Positions 16,396 to 24,202 of a stretch of 64,000 nucleotides of DNA are shown piece after piece; positions within the stretch are counted from its first letter, which is position 1; each line of letters starts with the position of its first letter. The notes beneath the pieces were generated by a model, which was given only the letters and a program-made list of their open reading frames with translations, did not search any database and was not told the origin of the DNA. Source of the stretch: Eilatimonas milleporae (GTDB lineage: Bacteria > Pseudomonadota > Alphaproteobacteria > Sphingomonadales > Kordiimonadaceae); the NCBI RefSeq assembly GCF_003688555.1, contig NZ_REFR01000002.1, positions 1 through 64,000 on the forward strand, given 5' to 3'. The position numbers and the translations under genes were made by a program.

Positions 16396-17354
16396 TGGGA
16401 ATTCTCCTCAACAGGCGCACTTGCCGTGCCGCCGATGCTTTTCTTGTAACGACGATATTCCTCCCAAAGGCGCGCGCGCAGTTCGGGGTCTTTTTCTTTC
16501 ATCGCCGCCTCGCGCAGTTGCCGCGCGACCACATTATCGTCCTGTCCGTCCGGGATGTCCTTGGGGATGTCGGGCGGTGTGTTGTTGCCCGAAGGTGCAC
16601 CGGGGCTGCCCGCCGCCGGTGCCGGCGGCCCTTGTATCTGCGGGTTTTGGCCGTCGCTGTCCGCATCCATGTCACCCGGCATTCCACCGCCGCTGACGGC
16701 TCCTTGTCCGGACTGCCCGCCTTGCCCGCCGGCGCCGGCATTGCCGCCGCTTGCAGCGCTGCCGCCTCTGCTGCCGCCGGCACCGCTGTTGCCGCTACCG
16801 GCACCACCGCCGCCCGCGCCGCTGCCACCGCCACTGTTTTGTGCCTGTTGATCAAGAATCTTCTGTTCCCGCAGCAGCAGATCGTCAAACGTGCCGATTG
16901 CCGAGTTCAGCTCCGCGTCAATGGCGGCCAGCTGTTCGTCACGCGTGTATGCCGAGGGGGGTATCGCGGTGTTCTGAACCATGGCGGCGGGGGTGCAATA
17001 GGCGGTGTGGGCGCCGAGATCCCCGCCCAGGGTGCTGACGGAGGTACAGGCGGATTGTACCTGACGGTCCAGTGCGCGGATAAAGCCCTGAAAATCCTCC
17101 GCTTCGCGTGGGTCCAGGGTCTGATTTTGTGCCGCGTCGCGGTAATCGGCCCGTGCCCTGTCCAGGGCACGCTGCGCCGCCGTCAGCCGGTCAAAAGCAT
17201 CCGCCAGCGCCGATGCCGGGTCGTCGGCATCGGGTTGCGCCACGGTGGTGTCCGTGGTTTCCACGGCCGATGCAGTGTCGCTGGCATCCAGCGACGCGCA
17301 TGCCGGCAAAGCCGCCAAAAGAACCGCGCGCAATGCGATTTCAACCCAGTGCAT
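16392..17354 (-). CDS. Gly-rich putative lipoprotein, first operon gene
   Basis: A 320-residue protein with a lipobox-like signal (VLLAALPACASL), a helical region (about 45-175), a low-complexity Gly/Ser/Ala-rich linker (about 175-225), a Pro/Gly-rich stretch, and a charged helical C-terminus (EKDPELRARLWEEYRRYKKS). The helical part has three Cys (ACTSVS and TAYCTPA among them). I took the ATG at 17354 because it places the signal peptide at the N-terminus; the longer upstream frame (to 17606) is not credible. It opens the eight-gene operon and overlaps the next gene by 4 bp. I recognise no family. Confidence 0.68.
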   Translation of the reverse strand: MHWVEIALRAVLLAALPACASLDASDTASAVETTDTTVAQPDADDPASALADAFDRLTAAQRALDRARADYRDAAQNQTLDPREAEDFQGFIRALDRQVQSACTSVSTLGGDLGAHTAYCTPAAMVQNTAIPPSAYTRDEQLAAIDAELNSAIGTFDDLLLREQKILDQQAQNSGGGSGAGGGGAGSGNSGAGGSRGGSAASGGNAGAGGQGGQSGQGAVSGGGMPGDMDADSDGQNPQIQGPPAPAAGSPGAPSGNNTPPDIPKDIPDGQDDNVVARQLREAAMKEKDPELRARLWEEYRRYKKSIGGTASAPVEENSQ

Positions 17355-17650
17355 GTCAGCCACCGTCAATTTCACCACTTGTTCACCATGCTCCAGTCTA
17401 GCGGTACACCACAGGCTTGGCAAAGATACCGTGCGACTTTCCCGGTAAATCGTTCCGGCCATTAATGCATGACAATAATGGACACGGCATGAACGAATAC
17501 GACATGGGCGTGTAATTTTGTGCCCCGGCACATGATCCGGCGAGATTGCCGCCAGCATGCTTTTGCCGGATACCGTAAGAACAATACGTGCAAAGGCAAT
17601 ACCCACTGCGGTTGCGCGTTTTCTGTTGGCGGATGGGTAAGGACAGGGTC
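17355..17650. other. Divergent promoter region, operon / glucokinase
   Basis: About 296 bases separate the first gene of the envelope operon (minus) from glucokinase (plus). Promoters for both must lie here. I see no strong operator palindrome and cannot place promoter boxes with confidence. Confidence 0.4.
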
Positions 17651-18655
17651 ATGACAGCAGTCGGTCTGGTTGCCGACATCGGTGGAACCAATGCACGATT
17701 CGCACTTGCCGGGCCGGAATTGCCCGGTGTCCGTGCGGCGGATTCGTTTGTGTGCATGCGGACGCTGAAATGCACCGATCACGCCGGCTTTGTGGATGCG
17801 GCCCAGGCATATCTTGCCTCGATAAAAATCGATGCGCGTCCGCGCGCGGCCGTTATTGCCATTGCCGGCCCTGCTGACCGCAATGCGATTGATCCGACCA
17901 ATCATATGTGGAGCGACGCGGTGGAGGATGTGCGCCATGCCCTGGGTCTGGATATGTTCATTCTTCTGAACGACTGGGAAGCGGTGGCCCATGCCGTCCC
18001 GATCCTGCCCGCCCACGTCTTTGCCCGTGTCGGCGAAAGCCGTCCGCCTGCGGGCACGCCGCGCCATCGTGTCCTTGCCGTGACCGGTCCCGGCACCGGG
18101 CTGGGGGCGGCGACGCTGGTAATCAGTAATGACGGCACGGAGACCGCGCCGGTGGTGATCGCGACGGAAGCCGGGCATGCCGGTTTTTCCCCACGGACGG
18201 ACCGTCAACGCGAGATCATGCGGTTTTTGCGCCATGAGCACGACAGGGTCAGCCTGGAACGGATTCTGTCCGGGCCGGGCTTGGTCAATCTGTACCGGGC
18301 CATGTCGGCATTAAGCGGGGTGGACATGCCGGACCTGAAGCCGGCGGATATTACCCGCCTGGCCCGTGCGGGCGAGACGCTGGCCTGCGATACGATCGAT
18401 GAATTCATGGCCATTTTCGGCTCTTACTGCGGCGACCTGGCGCTGATGACCGGTGCGCGGACCGGTGTGCTGATTGGTGGCGGTATTCTGCCGCCGTTGC
18501 TCGAAACCCTGCGGGCCGGCCGTTTCCGGGACAGTTTTGAAGACAAGGGCCGGTTTGAGGATTATATGCGCGAAATTCCGACACAGGTCATTATGGCGGA
18601 GGAGCCCGGCCTTGCCGGCGCGGCAGTCGTGTTGGGGAGGCTTCTGTCACGCTGA
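17651..18655 (+). CDS. glk: Glucokinase
   Basis: The 334-residue protein belongs to the bacterial glucokinase (hexokinase-like) family, which phosphorylates glucose with ATP as the entry step for glycolysis or the Entner-Doudoroff path. Motifs are the phosphate-binding VADIGGTNARFAL at the N-terminus, LNDWEAVAHA with the catalytic Asp, VTGPGTGLGAA, the glucose-binding Glu in TEAGHAGFSP, and GVLIGGGILPP. The ATG at 17651 gives the standard N-terminus and has AGGACAGGG just upstream. It stands alone between the envelope operon and the bdhA-patatin pair. Confidence 0.92.
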   Translation: MTAVGLVADIGGTNARFALAGPELPGVRAADSFVCMRTLKCTDHAGFVDAAQAYLASIKIDARPRAAVIAIAGPADRNAIDPTNHMWSDAVEDVRHALGLDMFILLNDWEAVAHAVPILPAHVFARVGESRPPAGTPRHRVLAVTGPGTGLGAATLVISNDGTETAPVVIATEAGHAGFSPRTDRQREIMRFLRHEHDRVSLERILSGPGLVNLYRAMSALSGVDMPDLKPADITRLARAGETLACDTIDEFMAIFGSYCGDLALMTGARTGVLIGGGILPPLLETLRAGRFRDSFEDKGRFEDYMREIPTQVIMAEEPGLAGAAVVLGRLLSR

Positions 18656-18838
18656 TGCGGTTTTTGTTCTGTCCGGCCATTTTCCATCCGTGTCGGGGAT
18701 GCCGGTTCCATCCACTTTATGTTGCGTTGCAGCAATCAGACGGGTATCACTGTCCTGCATGATGATACAGGCCGGGACCGACCGATGGATGACTGTCCGG
18801 GGGTCTGAGACCGGTGTTCGGATTTCAGGAGACAGGCC

Positions 18839-19621
18839 ATGCTGAAAAACCAGGTTGCCATTGTGACGGGATCGACAAGCGGCATCGGGCTGGGCATGGC
18901 CCGATCCCTGGCACAGGCCGGTGCCGCCGTTGTGCTGAACGGTCTTGGCGATGCGGACGACATTGAAAAGACCCGTGCCGCCCTCGAAGCCGAGACCGGT
19001 TCCACAATTGCCTACCACCCCGCCAATATGCTGCAACCCGCCGAAATTGCCGACATGGTCGCATCGACCCATAAGACATTCGGCCGGCTCGATATCCTTG
19101 TGAACAATGCCGGCGTGCAGCATGTGGCCCCGGTCGAGGATTTTCCGCCCGAAAAGTGGGATGCGATTATCGGGATCAATCTGTCGTCCGCCTTCCACAG
19201 CATGCGTGCCGCGGTGCCGTTGATGAAACAGGCGGGGCGGGGACGCATCATCAATCTGGCGTCTGCGCATGCGCTGGTGGCATCGCCCTATAAAGCGGCG
19301 TATGTGGCGGCCAAGCACGGCATTGCGGGCCTGACCAAGACGGTGGCCCTGGAAGTGGCCACGGACGGTATCACCGTCAATGCCATTTGTCCGGGGTATG
19401 TCCTGACCCCGCTTGTCGAGGGGCAGATTCCCGATACCGCCCAGGCGCGCGGTATCACGGAGGAAGAGGTTAAGCGCGATGTCCTGCTTGCGGCACAGCC
19501 CACCAAGGAATTCGTCACCACCGATCAGATAGGCGCCCTTGCCGTTTTTCTGGCAGGGGACATGTCGGCGTCGATTACCGGGGCCATACTGCCTGTTGAC
19601 GGTGGATGGACGGCGCAATAG
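18839..19621 (+). CDS. bdhA: 3-hydroxybutyrate dehydrogenase (SDR family)
   Basis: A 260-residue short-chain dehydrogenase that oxidises D-3-hydroxybutyrate to acetoacetate with NAD in polyhydroxybutyrate use. The cofactor motif TGSTSGIG, NNAG, the catalytic Ser region INLASAHALVAS, and Tyr/Lys in YVAAKHG are all present. The segment after it, VNAICPGYVLTPLVEGQIP, and the C-terminal ILPVDGGWTAQ are close to the known enzymes. The next gene, 50 bp downstream, encodes a patatin, a pairing seen in other PHB-making alphaproteobacteria. Confidence 0.92.
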   Translation: MLKNQVAIVTGSTSGIGLGMARSLAQAGAAVVLNGLGDADDIEKTRAALEAETGSTIAYHPANMLQPAEIADMVASTHKTFGRLDILVNNAGVQHVAPVEDFPPEKWDAIIGINLSSAFHSMRAAVPLMKQAGRGRIINLASAHALVASPYKAAYVAAKHGIAGLTKTVALEVATDGITVNAICPGYVLTPLVEGQIPDTAQARGITEEEVKRDVLLAAQPTKEFVTTDQIGALAVFLAGDMSASITGAILPVDGGWTAQ

Positions 19622-19671
19622 CCGGAAACCTCTTACCCCGCTGAAGATCCTGCCATTGCATGGAGACCGTC

Positions 19672-20769
19672 ATGGTCAAACGCCCCGATACATCCGGACG
19701 ATCCCGCAAGGCCGAAGGGCCAGCCAAGGCAAGACGCCAGGGCTGGGTCCGCTCCAACACCAGGCCGGTCAATCTGGCACTGCAGGGCGGTGGGGCGCAC
19801 GGGGCCTTTACCTGGGGTGTTCTGGACCGTCTTCTCGAAGACGGCCGGCTCAGCATTGAAGGCATGTCCGGGACATCGGCCGGTGCGATGAATGCCGTGG
19901 TGACCGCCCATGGCTTTGTCACCGGCGGCGGTGCCGACGGTGCGCGCGAGGCCCTGGCCTGTTTTTGGCAGGCAGTGGCGCGCGAAGGCCAGAAAAGCCC
20001 GATTCAACGCAGTCCCTTCAACTGGCTGATCGGGGACTGGAGTCTGGACAATTCCCCAAGCTATTTGCTGTTCGATATTCTCAGCCGTGTCGCGTCACCC
20101 TATCAGATGAATCCGCTGAATCTGAACCCCTTGCGGGACCTGCTGACCGAGAGGGTGGATTTTGAACGCATACGCCACTGTCCAGACACCAAGCTGTTCA
20201 TATCCGCCACCAATGTGCACACCGGTCGGGTCCGTGTGTTTGAAACCGATGAACTGACAGCCGATGTGGTCCTGGCGTCCGCATGCCTGCCCTTTTTGTT
20301 TCCGGCTGTCGAAATCGACGATGTGCCCTATTGGGATGGGGGCTATATGGGCAATCCGGCCCTGTTTCCCTTTTTCGACAGCTGTGCCAGCCATGACATT
20401 CTGCTTGTCCAGATAAACCCGATGGAACGCAGGGAAACGCCGACATCAGCACGCGAAATCCTGAACCGGGTAAACGAGATCACGTTCAATGCCAGCCTGA
20501 TGAAGGAATTGCGCGCGATCGAGTTTGTCTCCCGCCTGATTGACGAGGGTCGTCTGGATGCGGACAAATATGCGCAGGAGCGTTTGCACATCATTGCCGA
20601 CGATACTGCGCTCGGCGATATGTCCGCCTCATCCAAGATGAATACGGAATGGGCTTTTCTCACGCATCTGCGGGATATCGGCCGGGACGCCGCCGAACGT
20701 TGGCTGACCGCGCACGGCGATGACGTCGGCAAACGGTCATCGGTGGATATTGCAACACTGATCAATTGA
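19672..20769 (+). CDS. Patatin-like phospholipase
   Basis: A 365-residue protein with the patatin domain: oxyanion hole GGGAHG, nucleophile motif GTSAG, and catalytic Asp in DGGYMGNPAL. The Ser-Asp dyad is intact, so it should be an active lipid acyl hydrolase, probably cytoplasmic as there is no signal peptide. I chose the ATG at 19672 since GGAG sits 6 bases before it; an ATG 12 bases upstream is also possible. Its place after bdhA hints at a role in PHB-granule or membrane lipid turnover. Confidence 0.88.
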   Translation: MVKRPDTSGRSRKAEGPAKARRQGWVRSNTRPVNLALQGGGAHGAFTWGVLDRLLEDGRLSIEGMSGTSAGAMNAVVTAHGFVTGGGADGAREALACFWQAVAREGQKSPIQRSPFNWLIGDWSLDNSPSYLLFDILSRVASPYQMNPLNLNPLRDLLTERVDFERIRHCPDTKLFISATNVHTGRVRVFETDELTADVVLASACLPFLFPAVEIDDVPYWDGGYMGNPALFPFFDSCASHDILLVQINPMERRETPTSAREILNRVNEITFNASLMKELRAIEFVSRLIDEGRLDADKYAQERLHIIADDTALGDMSASSKMNTEWAFLTHLRDIGRDAAERWLTAHGDDVGKRSSVDIATLIN

Positions 20770-20825
20770 GGCCGGCCCACAGCGACCGGCCCCGATGTAA
20801 ATCGACAGGCAATCTAAAAGTTATC

Positions 20826-21584
20826 TCAGCCAAATTTTGGCGGCCGTTTTTCCATGAAGGCGCTGACGGCTTCCATGAATTCGGCGGACTGAAGCTGCCG
20901 GACGAAAAGCGCGCTTTCCTCGGCCATGCGTGCCGGCACCTGATCATTGGCGCTTTTCATCAGGCTTTTCGTGGCTTTGACGGCCGCGGGGGCCTTTGCC
21001 GACAATGCTGCCGCCAGGCTCGCGGTCTCGCCAGCCAACGCGTCCTGTGTCACGATACGGGATACGATGCCGAGACGCAGGGCCTCTTCCGCCGTAACCG
21101 TGCGGCCCGTCAAAAATATATCGTTGGCCCAGGCATGACCGACCCGCTGGGGCAACAACAGACTCGATGCGGCCTCCGGGACCAGAGCGAGATCCACGAA
21201 CGGCGCCTTGAAGCCGGCGGTCTCCGAGGCAATCACCAGATCGCAGTGCAGCAGCATGGTCAGCCCCACACCGACAGCCAGACCGTTCACGGCGGCGATC
21301 AGGGGTTTTTCCGCCGTGGAGATGGCGGACAGAAAACGCGAGACCGGGGTATCCTGGCCGAGAGGTGGGGAATTGCGGAAATCCATCAGATCATTGCCGG
21401 ATGTAAACATGTCGCCCGTGCCCGTGATAACCACACAGCGGATGGCGTCATTTGTCTGTGCGGCGGCAATTTCCGATGCCAGCCGGTCATACATGGCATG
21501 GGTCAGGGCATTTTTTTTGTCCGGGCGGTTCAGTGTCAGGGTCAATACATGGTTGTCTGGAACGACAAGTATGGTGTCACTCAT
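20826..21584 (-). CDS. Enoyl-CoA hydratase/isomerase family protein
   Basis: The 252-residue crotonase-fold protein shows the oxyanion-hole motifs FTSGNDL and AVNGLAVGVGLTML. Of the two hydratase glutamates, the first is missing (GVGLTML instead of GGGxEL). A Glu occurs in LVPEAASSLLLPQRVG, the pattern of delta3,delta2-enoyl-CoA isomerases. I infer it acts as an isomerase in oxidation of unsaturated fatty acids, but a hydratase or another CoA activity is possible. It overlaps the upstream MarR gene by 4 bp (ATGA), so the two are cotranscribed. Confidence 0.85.
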   Translation of the reverse strand: MSDTILVVPDNHVLTLTLNRPDKKNALTHAMYDRLASEIAAAQTNDAIRCVVITGTGDMFTSGNDLMDFRNSPPLGQDTPVSRFLSAISTAEKPLIAAVNGLAVGVGLTMLLHCDLVIASETAGFKAPFVDLALVPEAASSLLLPQRVGHAWANDIFLTGRTVTAEEALRLGIVSRIVTQDALAGETASLAAALSAKAPAAVKATKSLMKSANDQVPARMAEESALFVRQLQSAEFMEAVSAFMEKRPPKFG

Positions 21585-22066
21585 AATATCTCTCGCTTTT
21601 GGGCTATCATATAAGAAGGAAGACTGTCGCCGCCCTGTCGGATCAGGTCGGCGCCGTCCGTTGCCAGACGGTCGAGGAATTTCAGGACCACGGCCTGTTC
21701 ACCGGGACTGAGCAGATCGAGCAGCCGGTCGTTCATGGCGCGTACCAAACCGTTGGTGCGCTTCAGAATATCGCGGCCCCGGTCCGTCAGATGCAGGGCA
21801 ATGGCCCGTCCGTCATCGGGATCGGCGCGGCGTTCAACGAGCCCCTTTGCCGCCATGCGGTCCAGAAGAGCGCTGGTGGCGGGTGCCTTGAGTCTCAGCA
21901 CGTCACATAAATCGCCCAATCGCCTGCCGTCACGTTCGCTAAGGGCGAGCAGTACGGCCTGTTGCGACACGCCGATATCTTCTTCCGCACGCAGACGGTC
22001 ATCGGCTGCACGGAAGATGGCGCGGTGGGCACGGTCAAGAAGATAAAACAGACGGCGTGATGACAT
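21581..22066 (-). CDS. MarR-family transcriptional regulator
   Basis: A 161-residue winged-helix protein with the MarR layout: recognition helix region LRLKAPATSALLDRMAAKGLV and wing RADPDDGRAIALHLTDRG. It is translationally coupled to the enoyl-CoA isomerase-like gene, so it likely controls that operon in response to a CoA-linked or aromatic ligand. A perfect 12-bp palindrome (22089-22100) lies 22 bases upstream of its start, a probable autoregulatory operator. Confidence 0.9.
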   Translation of the reverse strand: MSSRRLFYLLDRAHRAIFRAADDRLRAEEDIGVSQQAVLLALSERDGRRLGDLCDVLRLKAPATSALLDRMAAKGLVERRADPDDGRAIALHLTDRGRDILKRTNGLVRAMNDRLLDLLSPGEQAVVLKFLDRLATDGADLIRQGGDSLPSYMIAQKREIL

Positions 22067-22088
22067 ACTGACCCCTTTCAGAATATAG

Positions 22089-22100
22089 TTCGTATACGAA
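22089..22100. promoter_or_regulatory. Palindrome upstream of the MarR gene
   Basis: TTCGTATACGAA is a perfect 12-bp palindrome in the leader of the MarR/enoyl-CoA isomerase operon. MarR proteins bind such palindromes in their own promoters. The site lies where it would block transcription start. Confidence 0.55.
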
Positions 22101-22157
22101 ACATGTTCTTAAAGCAAGGGTTTCCCTGATATCCCGCTCAATTTGTCTTTTGCGGGA

Positions 22158-23936
22158 TCAGTACCGCCAGCTTGTCAGATCGGCGCCTTTCGGGGCGCTT
22201 TCCGCAATGCGTTTCATGATTTTCGGGACATAGAAACTGTTATAGCGCAGACGGGAAATATGGTTCGGATTGGCATGATCGCCATTCCAGCAATGTTCGG
22301 CGCGGTCACCATAATCCACCTCGCCGCCATAAGGCGGATTGTCGGTTGTCTTTAGAAAGGCCTCTGTCAGATAAACGGCATTGTTCAGATAATAATTGTC
22401 CATGTCGCCGACATAGATATGCAGTTTTCCTTCCAGCCTGGGGCCAAGGGTTTTCCAGTCCCGCTCCAGAATGTGGCGGAGGTCGTAATGATCGCGCCAG
22501 TAAGCGGCGACACTAGGGTCGATGGTGCCGGTCTTTTTGTCCCACAGGCGTTTCGGATATCCGTCCTGTCCCTGCGGTGAGTAAACCGCTTCCCAGATAT
22601 CCCACTGGCCGCCTGACCTGTTTTTGGTGCCCAGAACCAGTTCCAGATGATTGTCATCCTTAAGCGTACGACTGACCTGGCCGAGCCAGTTTCTGTGACC
22701 GGGACGTTCCACGCGGCCAAAAGGCCCGCGGATACGGTAGGCGTTGGCGTCCTCGTAAATATTGACGAGGGTGAAGGCACGAAAGTCGATCGGGTCGGGG
22801 CAGGCGGCAAAGGCGCCGTTATAGTCGTCCGGGTAGAAAACCTGTGCGGCCATGGCCTCCCAGCCGCCGGTGGAGCCGCCATAAAGAAACCGTGCCCAGG
22901 GCTGACCGATGCCACGGAATTCACGCTCGATATGGGGGATCAGCTCATGGGTGATGGCGTCACCGTAGGGTCCCAGATTGGCCGAATTGACCGCATAGCT
23001 GTCATCATAATAGGGATTGGCGTGCTGAATTTCGATGATGAGGAAACGCGGAAAATCCTCCCCTGTCCAGGTTTTGTAAAAATCATAGGCCTCCTGCTCG
23101 ACAATATGGTTGTAGCAGTCGACCTGAAACCGGTCGCTGAACTCGCACGGTGTGTCCAGGTCCGGCGGCGTGGTCCTGAAGCCGTCAAAGTCGGCAGGGA
23201 AATGGCCATGAAACACCATCAGCGGAAAGCGCGCATCCGGGTGGTCGTCAAATCCGTGCGGCAGCAGAACATGGGCGCCCAGATACATGTCCCGCCCCCA
23301 GAAATCCGAGAGCAGTTCGCTGCGGATGCGGATATGTTTGACATAGTCCGTATCTTCGGGCGGCACGATCGGGGGAATGACACGGTCAAGGGTGATGCGC
23401 AGCGCATCGCCCGACGTCGGGTCAAGGCGCAGCCGAACAGGACTGCTGTAAAGATTGCCGGGCGCGCGGGCCCATTGCTGGCCTTCGCCCCTGTCCATCG
23501 GCAGTTTCACCGTATGACCGGTTTTCAGGGTGAAGGTCTCATACCGGTGCAGCACCGCCTGAACCATGTATTCGCCCGCCGGAACCCGGGCCAGGCTGTC
23601 CACCGGAAAACCGAAAACATCCTTGTTGAAACGAACCTCTGCGCCCGGAGCCAGACCGGCCACATCGATCCCGAAAACCTGTGCGGTCGTTTTCACACCG
23701 GAAGAGACCTGAAAGCGGGGCTCCGTTTTGTCGTCCGTGCTGAAAATCAGGATCATCCGGCCGTCAATCGGGCCCGATATCCCATCGGACCCGCCCGGTG
23801 TTCCGTCCAGGGAAACGATGACTTCCGGCGTGTGCCCAATGCCGTCATACGGGGGAGCCGTGCCGGTATCGCAGGCCGCAGTTGTCAGGATGGTGAAAAG
23901 CCCAAGACAGGCAGTCAGCAAGTGATTTTTCAGCAT
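22158..23936 (-). CDS. Secreted esterase lipoprotein (putative esterase family)
   Basis: The 592-residue protein has a lipoprotein signal (LTACLGLFTILTTAAC). Its N-terminal third is beta-rich; the C-terminal part looks like an esterase D/enterochelin-esterase fold. Likely catalytic elements are the nucleophile in YGGSTGGWEAMA, the Asp-containing VGDMDNYYLN and the His region EHCWNGDHANP. It would sit in the envelope or be exported and cleave an unknown ester. The ATG at 23936 has GGGGGAAAG upstream; a longer frame to 23990 would bury the signal. Length is well above normal esterases of this type. Confidence 0.8.
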   Translation of the reverse strand: MLKNHLLTACLGLFTILTTAACDTGTAPPYDGIGHTPEVIVSLDGTPGGSDGISGPIDGRMILIFSTDDKTEPRFQVSSGVKTTAQVFGIDVAGLAPGAEVRFNKDVFGFPVDSLARVPAGEYMVQAVLHRYETFTLKTGHTVKLPMDRGEGQQWARAPGNLYSSPVRLRLDPTSGDALRITLDRVIPPIVPPEDTDYVKHIRIRSELLSDFWGRDMYLGAHVLLPHGFDDHPDARFPLMVFHGHFPADFDGFRTTPPDLDTPCEFSDRFQVDCYNHIVEQEAYDFYKTWTGEDFPRFLIIEIQHANPYYDDSYAVNSANLGPYGDAITHELIPHIEREFRGIGQPWARFLYGGSTGGWEAMAAQVFYPDDYNGAFAACPDPIDFRAFTLVNIYEDANAYRIRGPFGRVERPGHRNWLGQVSRTLKDDNHLELVLGTKNRSGGQWDIWEAVYSPQGQDGYPKRLWDKKTGTIDPSVAAYWRDHYDLRHILERDWKTLGPRLEGKLHIYVGDMDNYYLNNAVYLTEAFLKTTDNPPYGGEVDYGDRAEHCWNGDHANPNHISRLRYNSFYVPKIMKRIAESAPKGADLTSWRY

Positions 23937-24008
23937 GATCTTTCCCCCGGACGTTAAGGCCGAACAGTGTCCCTGCACAGCTTTCTTCATCGCGGCGGCT
24001 GGGGAAAG

Positions 24009-24073
24009 AAAAAAGCGACAGGCGACCCCCTTACTCGGAACCGAGTACTCAAAACAAAGGGGTTACCTGTCGC
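24009..24073 (-). terminator. Rho-independent terminator with nested hairpin
   Basis: On the minus strand, arms 24059-24073 and 24015-24029 pair over 15 positions with two mismatches. They enclose a second perfect hairpin (TACTCGG/CCGAGTA, 24032-24047), and the outer stem is followed by six T residues (24014-24009). It lies 130 bases past the isocitrate dehydrogenase stop and before the esterase start, so it should end the isocitrate dehydrogenase transcript. Confidence 0.75.
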
Positions 24074-24122
24074 AGTGGGCTGACGGTCACGCCGCTAGAA
24101 GGGGCTGACGTGCGACGGACCG

Positions 24123-24176
24123 TCACTCAAGCGCTTGGGCAGAGAAGGCGTCAATCAAGCGCTTGGGGGTAGAGGT
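24123..24176. repeat. Tandem 28-bp repeat with CAAGCGCTTG palindromes
   Basis: Two imperfect copies, 28 bases apart, share GTCA-TCAAGCGCTTGGG and AGAG. Each carries the perfect palindrome CAAGCGCTTG (24128-24137 and 24156-24165). They lie between the isocitrate dehydrogenase stop and its terminator. They could be protein-binding sites or an RNA element in the 3' leader; the function is not known. Confidence 0.6.
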
Positions 24177-24202
24177 ATCAATTCTCCTTATCCGGCCGGG
24201 CT

